Below are positions 1 through 5,944 of a DNA stretch of 6,407 nt, piece after piece. The position numbers were made by a program, and so were the translations under genes. The notes beneath the pieces are model-generated. The model did not search any database, had not been told where the DNA came from, and was given only the letters and a program-made list of their open reading frames with translations. The stretch comes from Kiritimatiellales bacterium (GTDB taxonomy: Bacteria; Verrucomicrobiota; Kiritimatiellia; Kiritimatiellales; Tichowtungiaceae), in the NCBI GenBank assembly GCA_028692515.1, contig JAQUXG010000100.1:1-6407 (forward strand), read 5' to 3'. Each line of letters opens with the position of its first letter. The stretch's first letter is position 1.

Positions 1-818
1 CAGAACTGGCAGTTGATTTTGACGGGCTCCTTTTTCTGCACAAGCTCCATCCGTTCGGGGATGGGCAGGGTGCGCACCACCGCTTCCATTTCCTCGCGGT
101 TGCACGGACAGAAAAAGCGCGGGGCGTTGCATTCTTCCATATAAAAACCGCCGAATCCCGGTTCGTCGGCAATCAGGATGCTGGCGGCTTCTTCCGGCGC
201 GGCGCAACGGCTCAGGCGCTCACGAAAGGCGGAGTCGTCCATGCGGGCGCGAATGCGGTCGAAGCGTTCGAGATCCGTTCCGGGCAGGGCCTGGATCATC
301 CAGCCGCTGCAAAGGCTCACTGGATTTTCCGGGTCGGCATTAAAGCCGATGATCGCATGGACTCCGGTTTCGACCTGATCGCTGATGCAGTGAAAATAGG
401 CCAGATCTTTGGCGACATCGTGCAGGGGAATCGGGGCGGTGCCGGAATTCAGAACCTTTCCATCCGCATTGGAGGTGACCACCTGCAGGTCGCCGAGTTC
501 GCCGTAAAGCTCGTTCAGGCTTTCGGCATCGCTGATCCGGGGCGGCGAGATAAAACCGCGCACCATGCCGTCCTGTCCGGCGTCGACCAGAACCGTCCGC
601 AGAACGCCTTTGTATTTCCAGCAGACGTTCAGTCGCTGTTTTTCAGGAAGAACGGCCGCGCTGAGCAGGGCGCCGGTGAGCGCGCGGCCGAGAATGTGAG
701 CCGCCGCCGGGTCGCAGTTGTGAAGCAGGACAATCTCGTTGACGGTTCTTGTTGTTACGGCATAGCTGAACGCGATATCCAGCCCTTTGAAATGTCCTTT
801 AATCAATAAATCGTTCAT
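1..818 (-). CDS. hslO: Hsp33 redox-regulated chaperone (partial, C-terminus cut by window edge)
   Basis: This is a cytoplasmic holdase chaperone that is activated by oxidation and unfolding and protects proteins during oxidative or heat stress. I translated the minus strand from the ATG at 818-816; the frame stays open for 272 codons to the edge. The N-terminal domain begins MNDLLIKGHFKGLDIAFSYA and continues with the family-typical LGRALTGALLSAAVL (43-57) and a glycine-rich GQDGMVRGFI (81-90). SGWMIQALPG (171-180) corresponds to the GGMLLQVMP region of E. coli Hsp33. The redox switch is visible: C237-P-C239, then 30 residues, then C270-Q-F followed by TG at the edge, consistent with C273. 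This matches the family pattern CxC-X27-32-CxxC that binds zinc. About 20-30 residues should be missing, judging from the 292-residue E. coli protein. No clear Shine-Dalgarno sequence precedes the ATG. The gene is divergent from malQ. The family assignment is firm; the exact start is probable. Confidence 0.95.
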   Translation of the reverse strand, partial: MNDLLIKGHFKGLDIAFSYAVTTRTVNEIVLLHNCDPAAAHILGRALTGALLSAAVLPEKQRLNVCWKYKGVLRTVLVDAGQDGMVRGFISPPRISDAESLNELYGELGDLQVVTSNADGKVLNSGTAPIPLHDVAKDLAYFHCISDQVETGVHAIIGFNADPENPVSLCSGWMIQALPGTDLERFDRIRARMDDSAFRERLSRCAAPEEAASILIADEPGFGGFYMEECNAPRFFCPCNREEMEAVVRTLPIPERMELVQKKEPVKINCQF

Positions 819-851
819 GTGCTTGGTAGTACCATAACAACCGTAAATTTT

Positions 852-940
852 AACCACGAAATACACCAAACACACGAAAAGGGAGCAGATCACGGGAGGG
901 GCTCGTATGATTTTTTGTGTAGTTCGTGTATTTCGTGGTT
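852..940. repeat. Imperfect long inverted repeat in the hslO/malQ divergent intergenic region
   Basis: The left arm (852-880) and right arm (911-940) are inverted copies. The outer 15 bp, AACCACGAAATACAC (852-866) and its reverse complement (926-940), match perfectly. The following 14 positions match at 10, ending in an A-run/T-run pair. The loop of about 30 bp contains GGGAGCAGATCACGGGAGGGG. The arms are built from a short unit like ACGAAATACAC, giving the look of a dispersed intergenic repeat rather than a single operator. It occupies most of the space where both the hslO and malQ promoters should lie. As it sits between divergent starts, it is not positioned as a terminator for either gene. 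Its function is unknown; a folded RNA leader, a protein-binding site or a non-autonomous repeat are all possible. Confidence 0.8.
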
Positions 941-973
941 CTACTTCTATCCGGTTCCCCGTATCCTGCCGCG

Positions 974-2485
974 ATGAATTTTGAACGAAAAAGCGGAATT
1001 TTACTTCATATTACCTCGCTGCCGGGACGCTGGGGCATGGGCGAGCTCGGCCCGCAGGCGCGGGCCTTTGGACAGTTTCTTGCCGAAACCGGGCAGAAGC
1101 TCTGGCAAGTTCTGCCGAGAGGGCCGGTCGGCTATGGCTACTCGCCGTATTCGTCGCTCTCCGCCTTTGCCGGGAATCACTTGTTGATCAGTTTCGACGA
1201 GCTGATCGAAGAGGGGCTTCTCACAGAAAAGCAGCTGAAACACTTCCCGAAGTTTGATCCGCATCAGATTGATTTTCCGGCGGTGATCGAAGCGCGTGAA
1301 AAAATCCTGTTCAAGGTCGCCGACCGTTTTGAGCCGGACGCGGACTTCGCCGAGTTTTGCGCGCGCGAGGCGGACTGGCTTTCCGACTACGCCCTGTTCA
1401 TGGCGATCCGCGAGTCGCAGAAAGACCGTCCGTGGACGGAATGGCCCGCCGCGCTGCGCGACCGCGATTTCCAAGCCTTGGAAAAAGCGCGGGTGAAGCT
1501 GGCGAAGAAAATCCGCCGCCGCGAGGTGTTGCAATATATTCTTTCCAAACATTGGAAAAAGACGGCGGAGTTTTTCCAAAGCTTGGACATTCAGATTATC
1601 GGCGACATTCCGATTTTTGTCGCAGGCGATTCGGTAGACGTCTGGGCGAACCGCGAGCTGTTTTTTCTGAACGAGGACGGGTCGCCGACCGTCGTCGCGG
1701 GCGTCCCGCCGGACTATTTTTCTGTCACCGGGCAGCGCTGGGGCAATCCGCTCTACAACTGGGCGGTTCACCGCGAAACGAAGTTTGAGTGGTGGACGCG
1801 CCGGATGCGCCGCATTCTCGAAATGGACGATATTGTTCGTATTGACCACTTTCGCGGCTTTGAAGATTACTGGGAAATTCCGGCGGGCGAGCCGACGGCG
1901 ATTCACGGTCATTGGGTGAAGGGGCCGGGGCTGGAATTTTTCCAAACCTTGGAAAAAAATCTTCGGAAACTTCCAATGTTTGGAAGAGGCTTTAAGCTGG
2001 ATGAGCATGTGATTGCCGAAAATCTGGGCATCATTACTGATGAAGTGGAAGCGCTGCGCGAGGCGTGCGGTTTCCCCGGCATGTGGGTGCTTCAGTTCCG
2101 TTTCGGCGCGGAGCCGATGTACACGCCGGGCTATCGTCCGGAGGGTGTCGAGAAGAACTGGGCGGTCTATACCGGCACGCACGATAACGATACGACGCAA
2201 AGCTGGCTGACGCAGATTGATCAGAATGAGCGTCTGCGGATTTATGATTATTTGAAAGCGGACGGTGCGGCGACTCACCGCGATCTGGCGGAGCTGGCGC
2301 TGCGCGCGCCGGCCAAGTGGGCGATTCTGCCGATGCAGGATGTGCTGGGCCTCGGCGGCGAGGCGCGCATGAATCTGCCGGGCACAACGCAGGGGAATTG
2401 GGGTTGGCGCTTTTCGGAAGATATGATAGGCGTTGAAACCGTTCACTGGCTGAAAGAGGCGACGTTAGCTGCCGGAAGATGTTGA
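974..2485 (+). CDS. malQ: 4-alpha-glucanotransferase (amylomaltase, GH77)
   Basis: This cytoplasmic enzyme transfers alpha-1,4-glucan segments between maltodextrins and releases glucose. I chose the ATG at 974 (503 aa) because MNFERKSGILLHITSLPG matches the family N-terminus. An upstream in-frame GTG at 926 would add 16 residues encoded by the intergenic repeat. GH77 landmarks are present: GYGYSPYSS (53-61), IIGDIPIFVAGDSVDVW (208-224), RIDHFRGF with the nucleophile D291, AENLG with the acid/base E349, GTHDNDTT with D404, and LPMQDVLGLGGEARMN (452-467). Length is close to the 500-residue Thermus aquaticus enzyme. No Shine-Dalgarno sequence is evident. An extra stretch of about 11 residues (roughly 335-345) lies just before the AENLG motif, compared with the Thermus sequence as I remember it. 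The gene carries five copies of a TTCCAA-N3-TTGGAA palindrome, listed separately. Function is confident. Confidence 0.95.
   Translation: MNFERKSGILLHITSLPGRWGMGELGPQARAFGQFLAETGQKLWQVLPRGPVGYGYSPYSSLSAFAGNHLLISFDELIEEGLLTEKQLKHFPKFDPHQIDFPAVIEAREKILFKVADRFEPDADFAEFCAREADWLSDYALFMAIRESQKDRPWTEWPAALRDRDFQALEKARVKLAKKIRRREVLQYILSKHWKKTAEFFQSLDIQIIGDIPIFVAGDSVDVWANRELFFLNEDGSPTVVAGVPPDYFSVTGQRWGNPLYNWAVHRETKFEWWTRRMRRILEMDDIVRIDHFRGFEDYWEIPAGEPTAIHGHWVKGPGLEFFQTLEKNLRKLPMFGRGFKLDEHVIAENLGIITDEVEALREACGFPGMWVLQFRFGAEPMYTPGYRPEGVEKNWAVYTGTHDNDTTQSWLTQIDQNERLRIYDYLKADGAATHRDLAELALRAPAKWAILPMQDVLGLGGEARMNLPGTTQGNWGWRFSEDMIGVETVHWLKEATLAAGRC
1469..1483. repeat. TTCCAA-N3-TTGGAA palindrome, copy 1 (in malQ)
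   Basis: TTCCAAGCCTTGGAA is an exact 6-3-6 palindrome flanked by T on the left and AAA on the right. It is read in codon phase 0 as FQALE (MalQ residues 166-170), followed by K171. Its centre is at 1476, 74 bp before the next copy. Confidence 0.8.
1543..1557. repeat. TTCCAA-N3-TTGGAA palindrome, copy 2 (in malQ)
   Basis: TTCCAAACATTGGAA is an exact palindrome with 5' T and 3' AAA extensions (1542-1560). It is read in a different phase from copy 1, giving SKHWKK (residues 191-196). The identical 19-bp extended sequence TTTCCAAACATTGGAAAAA occurs in pgi. Its centre at 1550 lies 31 bp before copy 3. Confidence 0.85.
1574..1588. repeat. TTCCAA-N3-TTGGAA palindrome, copy 3, one mismatch (in malQ)
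   Basis: TTCCAAAGCTTGGAC departs from the perfect palindrome only at the last base (C instead of A), and it has a TTT extension on the left. It is read in phase 0 as FQSLD (residues 201-205). The centre is at 1581, exactly 31 bp from copy 2. Confidence 0.7.
1940..1954. repeat. TTCCAA-N3-TTGGAA palindrome, copy 4 (in malQ)
   Basis: TTCCAAACCTTGGAA is exact and extends to a 9-bp-arm hairpin, TTTTTCCAA-ACC-TTGGAAAAA (1937-1957). It is read in phase 0 as FQTLE (residues 323-327), followed by K328. Its centre at 1947 lies 31 bp before copy 5. Confidence 0.85.
1971..1985. repeat. TTCCAA-N3-TTGGAA palindrome, copy 5 (in malQ)
   Basis: TTCCAATGTTTGGAA is an exact 6-3-6 palindrome, here without the T/A extensions (it is flanked by C and G). 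It is read in the third codon phase as L-P-M-F-G-R (residues 333-338), so all three phases are used across the copies. It begins the apparent short peptide insertion ahead of the catalytic AENLG motif. Confidence 0.8.
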
Positions 2486-2492
2486 ATAATAC

Positions 2493-2547
2493 GTAACGAG
2501 TAATGCGTAACTGAGGAACGTATTTTTTATTACGCATTACGGATTAC
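2493..2547. repeat. Inverted repeat between malQ and the mscS-family gene
   Basis: Left arm 2493-2510 (GTAACGAGTAATGCGTAA) and right arm 2530-2547 (TTACGCATTACGGATTAC) pair at 15 of 18 positions, including an uninterrupted inner 11-bp stem, GTAATGCGTAA. The loop is 19 nt and ends in a T-rich run. The arms are themselves made of an iterated GTAA-type unit, so this may be a member of a dispersed intergenic repeat family. It could form a hairpin in the malQ 3' transcript, but there is no T-tract after the right arm, so a classical Rho-independent terminator is not supported. Confidence 0.75.
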
Positions 2548-2558
2548 TAGTTAAGAAC

Positions 2559-2564
2559 AAGGAG
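2559..2564 (+). promoter_or_regulatory. Ribosome binding site of the MscS-family gene
   Basis: AAGGAG lies 5 nt upstream of the ATG at 2570. It is a strong Shine-Dalgarno match that fixes the start of the channel gene. Confidence 0.85.
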
Positions 2565-2569
2565 TTTTT

Positions 2570-3688
2570 ATGGATACGAATACAGTGACTGTCGTTACCA
2601 CAACCGTTGCTCAGGCGGTCGAGACCAATAATTTGTGGGATTATATTCAGTTCCTGTCTCTGGTGCTGTCGGGTTTCGTTATCGGACGGTTCCTTAAATA
2701 TTTTTATGAACAGGCCGTTGCCCGAACCAAACTGTCGGAAAACGGGTTCCGCCGGACTGCGTTGGAACTGGCGGCGCGCACGGTGACCTTTCCGTCGGCA
2801 CTGATCGGAATCTGTCTGGCGCTGCAGGCGATTGTTGTTCCGGTTGATCTGCAAGGGTTGCTGGGCGATGTTACGGCTGTGCTGATTACGATCGGCGTGA
2901 CCTATGTGATTTATCAAATGGTGGAGCTGGCTGCCTACTGGTTGCGCCACCTGACATCGAAGACGCAAACCACTCTGGACGACATGATGGTGCCGATGGT
3001 GCGCAAGACGCTTCGTGTGGTTACGGTGATTCTCGGTCTGGTGCAGATTGCTCAGCAGCTGAGCGATAAGCCGATCACTTCGATTCTGGCCGGACTCGGT
3101 GTCGGCGGTCTGGCGATTGCGCTGGCGGCGCAGGACACGATTAAAAACTTTTTCGGGTCGCTGGTAATTTTTGGTGATCATCCGTTTCAACTGGGCGACC
3201 GCATTGTGGTGGATGACACCGACGGAACCATTGAAGAGGTTGGCATGCGCTCAACACGTATCCGCACGCTGGACGGCCATCTGGTGACGGTTCCAAACGG
3301 CGAGCTGGCCAATAAGACGATCCGCAATATCAGCAAGCGGCCTTACATCAAGCGCGTTGCCAATATCACGATCACCTATGATACGCCGCCGGAGAAGGTG
3401 GAGCGGGCGATGGAGATCATTAAGGAAGAGCTGAACCGCAAGAATGAAAAATTTCCGGCGGATTTTCCGCCGCGCGTTTATTTCAACGATTTCAATGCGG
3501 CCTCGCTGAACATTCTGGTGATCTACTGGTTTGCCCCGCCCGAGTACTGGGACTTCCTTGAGTTTGATCAGGCGTTTAATCTGGCGGTATTGCGCCGCTT
3601 TAATGAAGAGGGAATTGAGTTCGCCTTCCCGACGCAGACGCTTTATCTGGCGGGCGATCCCAACCGGCCTCTTAATTTGCAGAGTTAG
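2570..3688 (+). CDS. MscS-family small-conductance mechanosensitive ion channel
   Basis: This is an inner-membrane channel that opens under membrane tension and releases solutes during hypo-osmotic shock. Its 372 residues exceed the 286 of E. coli MscS, with extra N-terminal membrane segments. I see hydrophobic stretches near 27-43, 72-92, 101-125 and 148-163, then the pore-lining TM3 around 168-201. TM3 carries the signature LAGLGVGGLAIALAAQDTIK, with the Gly/Ala packing pattern, followed by NFFGSLVIF. The beta domain follows with FQLGDRIVVDDTDGTIEEVG (206-225), the STRIRTLDG strand and VPNGELANKTIRN (241-253). The cytoplasmic alpha/beta domain ends at FAFPTQTLYL (351-360), a typical MscS-family C-terminal strand. 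A clean AAGGAG supports the start. It lies 84 bp downstream of malQ on the same strand, but the inverted repeat between them makes co-transcription uncertain. I leave the symbol blank because the family has many paralogues and this is not the short canonical MscS. Confidence 0.93.
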   Translation: MDTNTVTVVTTTVAQAVETNNLWDYIQFLSLVLSGFVIGRFLKYFYEQAVARTKLSENGFRRTALELAARTVTFPSALIGICLALQAIVVPVDLQGLLGDVTAVLITIGVTYVIYQMVELAAYWLRHLTSKTQTTLDDMMVPMVRKTLRVVTVILGLVQIAQQLSDKPITSILAGLGVGGLAIALAAQDTIKNFFGSLVIFGDHPFQLGDRIVVDDTDGTIEEVGMRSTRIRTLDGHLVTVPNGELANKTIRNISKRPYIKRVANITITYDTPPEKVERAMEIIKEELNRKNEKFPADFPPRVYFNDFNAASLNILVIYWFAPPEYWDFLEFDQAFNLAVLRRFNEEGIEFAFPTQTLYLAGDPNRPLNLQS

Positions 3689-5817
3689 TTGGTTCCGGTT
3701 TTGGTGATCTGGATTTCAGGTTTTTTACCTAAGTCCGTCGCCAGATCGGCCGCGATATTGAGCGTTTCGTCGAGGATCGGATCGTCTTTTTCTTTTTCCG
3801 CCTTGTCGCTAAGCAACTCCGCGTCCTGAAGATTTTCCAGCACCTTCTCGGAGCTGATTTCAGCGATGCGATCCGACAGTTGTAATGAAATCTCCGGATC
3901 GTTCATCCGTTTTTTCAGCTGGTCGCGGCGCGCGAGAAAGGTGGTGAAAATCGGACTGTTTACCATGCGATCCGCCGAATCTTTCTGCAACCCGGGGATC
4001 AGGGGTTTAACCGACTCCGGCCACGGGCGGTAATAGGCACTGCGTACCTGAGACCAGGGCAGGGCATGCGGCAGAGATTCTTCACCAATGTCCAGCGCAT
4101 CGTAGAGGGACGGCAGAATGACATCGGGTACAACGCCTTTGAGCTGGGTGGAGCCGCCGGCGATGCGATAGAAGCTGGCGGTGGTGACTTTGATTGAGCC
4201 CAGATCTTCCGAGAACTTGGAGAGCGGATAGACAGTCTGCACGGTACCTTTGCCATGCGTTTTGCTGTCGCCCACGATGATGGCGCGGCCGTAGTCCTGC
4301 AGAGCAGCGGCAACAATTTCAGAGGCCGATGCGCTGAGCCGGTTAACCAGCACAACCAGCGGACCGCTGTAGGCGGTATCCGGATCGCCGTCGGGCAGTA
4401 CGGAAACCCCGCGCTGTTCGCGCACCTGCACCACCGGGCCGACTGAAATAAAGAGACCGGTGATGTCAATGGCTTCCTCTAATGATCCGCCGCCGTTGTT
4501 GCGCAGGTCGAGAATCACGCCGTCTACGCGGTTGGTTGCAAATTCGTTAAGGATACGATGCACGTCCGTGGAGGCGCGGCGGGCGTCGCGGTCGCCGTTG
4601 CGGGTGGCTTCAAAGTCGGCGTAAAATTCGGGAAGGGTGAGTACGCCGATGCGGTAGGGCACCCCGTTGGTGGTCGTAAACTCTTTGACTTCACCTTTGG
4701 CAGCCTGCGCTTCGAGCTTCACTTCGTCGCGGATGAGATCGATGGTTTTGGTGCGGGTGCCGGTGGCGTCATCGGCGGGGATAACGGTTAACACCACTTT
4801 GGTTCCTTTTTCGCCGCGGATGATGCGAACCGCTTTGCTGAGCGGCCAGTAGAGGATGCTGACGGGGTCTTTATCGCCCTGCGCGACGGCGATAATTTTG
4901 TCACCCGGCTGAAGCCGTCCGTCCTGCTCGGCCGGGCCGCCGGCGATGAGCTGCATAATTTTTGCCGCGCCGTCTTCGCTGCGCAGGGTTGCGCCGATGC
5001 CGACCAGCGAGAGGCTCATGTTGATATCGAAATCCTCCACGCCGCGCGGCGAAAGGTAATCGCTGTGCGGATCATAGCTGTGGGTAAATGCGCTCAGGTA
5101 GCGTTGCAGAAGCGCTTCACTGTCCAGATTACTCTCGATCATCAGCTGATACTGTTTGTAGCGTTCGCGAACCGCTTCTTCCGGAGTCAGAATTTTTGCG
5201 CTCTTCGCCTCGGCAACCTGATTGGTCGTTTCGGTTTTTTCTTCATCGTCTTCTGTATCTACACCGGCCTCTTTGGCGGCGAGGCGGGCGACATAATCGT
5301 TTTTCACCTTTTTGCGCCAGAGGTCATCCCATTCCGCTTCATTCGCCGCCCAGGGAGCCTCTTCACGTTTCCACTGGTACGTCTCTTCAGTGTCTGTCCT
5401 GATTCCCTGATCGAGCAGCTGGTTGACATAGGCCACGCGGTTGGTCACACGTTCTTTAAAACGATCAAAAACCGTTTGAGAAAAAGCGATGTCACCCGCG
5501 GTGACCTGATTATCCAGATTGGTGGCCTGTAACTGGAATTCCGCGATATCCGACGCGAGGAAAAAAGAGTGGTCGTAGTCGAGTGAGTCGACGAAAAGAA
5601 TTAATGCATTCGTGGCAATCGTATCGTCGAACGCCTCACGGTTCAGATGAATGCGGGGCAGCCGATCGGCCACCCGAGCTGCAATCCGTCTGGATGGCAG
5701 GGGATCCTGAGGCACGATAGTTTTGACGACGGCGGGAGCCTGGGCCGGAGCGTCAGATTTTCCACACCCTGTCAGAGCGGCGGTAAGTAACAACAGATAA
5801 ATCGGGTATTTACGCAT
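3685..5817 (-). CDS. prc: Tail-specific (C-terminal processing) protease, S41A, predicted lipoprotein
   Basis: This periplasmic serine protease degrades or trims proteins from the C-terminus; in E. coli it handles tagged proteins and cell-wall hydrolase turnover. The 710-residue product starts MRKYPIYLLLLTAALTGCGK, a signal peptide with lipobox L15-T-G-C18, and G follows the cysteine, so outer-membrane anchoring is likely. The N-terminal Prc domain covers about 35-260 (LDYDHSFFLASDIAEF, 79-94; YDPHSDYLSPRG, 248-259). A PDZ domain spans about 265-347 (LVGIGATL, GGPAEQDGRLQPGDKIIAV). The S41 core has VDGVILDLRNNGGGSLEEAI (431-450), catalytic S497 in LSASASEI, D508 in QDYGRA and K523 in HGKGTVQ, by alignment with E. 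coli S430/D441/K455. A Prc-type C-terminal region follows (about 580-690). An acidic linker (about 184-207) interrupts the N-terminal domain. AAAGGAA upstream supports the start. The gene is convergent with the channel gene and divergent from pgi. Confidence 0.95.
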   Translation of the reverse strand: MRKYPIYLLLLTAALTGCGKSDAPAQAPAVVKTIVPQDPLPSRRIAARVADRLPRIHLNREAFDDTIATNALILFVDSLDYDHSFFLASDIAEFQLQATNLDNQVTAGDIAFSQTVFDRFKERVTNRVAYVNQLLDQGIRTDTEETYQWKREEAPWAANEAEWDDLWRKKVKNDYVARLAAKEAGVDTEDDEEKTETTNQVAEAKSAKILTPEEAVRERYKQYQLMIESNLDSEALLQRYLSAFTHSYDPHSDYLSPRGVEDFDINMSLSLVGIGATLRSEDGAAKIMQLIAGGPAEQDGRLQPGDKIIAVAQGDKDPVSILYWPLSKAVRIIRGEKGTKVVLTVIPADDATGTRTKTIDLIRDEVKLEAQAAKGEVKEFTTTNGVPYRIGVLTLPEFYADFEATRNGDRDARRASTDVHRILNEFATNRVDGVILDLRNNGGGSLEEAIDITGLFISVGPVVQVREQRGVSVLPDGDPDTAYSGPLVVLVNRLSASASEIVAAALQDYGRAIIVGDSKTHGKGTVQTVYPLSKFSEDLGSIKVTTASFYRIAGGSTQLKGVVPDVILPSLYDALDIGEESLPHALPWSQVRSAYYRPWPESVKPLIPGLQKDSADRMVNSPIFTTFLARRDQLKKRMNDPEISLQLSDRIAEISSEKVLENLQDAELLSDKAEKEKDDPILDETLNIAADLATDLGKKPEIQITKTGTN

Positions 5818-5823
5818 AACCCG

Positions 5824-5830
5824 TTCCTTT
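5824..5830 (-). promoter_or_regulatory. Ribosome binding site of prc
   Basis: On the minus strand AAAGGAA lies 6 nt before the ATG at 5817-5815. It is a good Shine-Dalgarno match, and together with the signal peptide beginning at that ATG it fixes the prc start. Confidence 0.7.
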
Positions 5831-5934
5831 TATCATAAAACCCGCTCTAAACAAGCGCGTCTTCGGTGAGTTTGCTGTATTTTTGGGTTTATCCGCCTGT
5901 CGCCACCCGCTACTCTGCGGCCTGATTTTAACCC

Positions 5935-5938
5935 GGAG
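5935..5938 (+). promoter_or_regulatory. Ribosome binding site of pgi
   Basis: GGAG lies 6 nt upstream of the ATG at 5945 and supports this start, which also matches the family N-terminus. Confidence 0.75.
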
Positions 5939-5944
5939 ATTTGT

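Larger units (their letters stand above)
5818..5944. other. Divergent prc/pgi intergenic region
   Basis: This 127-bp gap must hold the promoters of both divergent genes. I found no convincing -35/-10 pair in either direction. A short palindrome, TTTTATCATAAAA (5828-5840), lies next to the prc Shine-Dalgarno sequence. No copy of the TTCCAA palindrome lies here; the nearest one is inside pgi. No tRNA, riboswitch or small ORF is apparent. Confidence 0.5.

Noticed and set aside
357..809. 150-codon plus-strand open frame near the left end
   Set aside because: The opposite strand encodes Hsp33 with its cysteine motif over the same region, so this is an antisense shadow.
926..973. In-frame upstream GTG start for malQ giving a hydrophobic extension (MYFVVLLLSGSPYPAA)
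   Set aside because: The extension is encoded by the right arm of the intergenic inverted repeat. MalQ is cytoplasmic, and the family N-terminus matches the ATG at 974.
1469..1985. The malQ palindromes as a CRISPR array or tandem repeat
   Set aside because: Copies are only 15-19 bp, irregularly placed, fully within an intact reading frame, and spacers are functional enzyme sequence.
1001..2446. Long open frame of 481 codons antisense to malQ
   Set aside because: It lies entirely opposite a well-supported GH77 gene, its translation is rich in R/H/P and resembles no family, and such shadows are common in GC-rich genes.
2493..2547. Rho-independent terminator of malQ
   Set aside because: The stem is AT-rich with a 19-nt loop and is not followed by a T-tract, so the repeat is reported as an inverted repeat only.
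2537..3190. 217-codon open frame antisense to the channel gene
   Set aside because: The sense strand is a clear MscS-family gene with a strong ribosome binding site; the antisense product is low-complexity R/N/Q/H-rich.
5832..5837. TATGAT on the minus strand as a -10 box for prc
   Set aside because: No acceptable -35 lies 16-18 bp upstream, and transcription would start almost at the Shine-Dalgarno sequence, leaving too short a leader.
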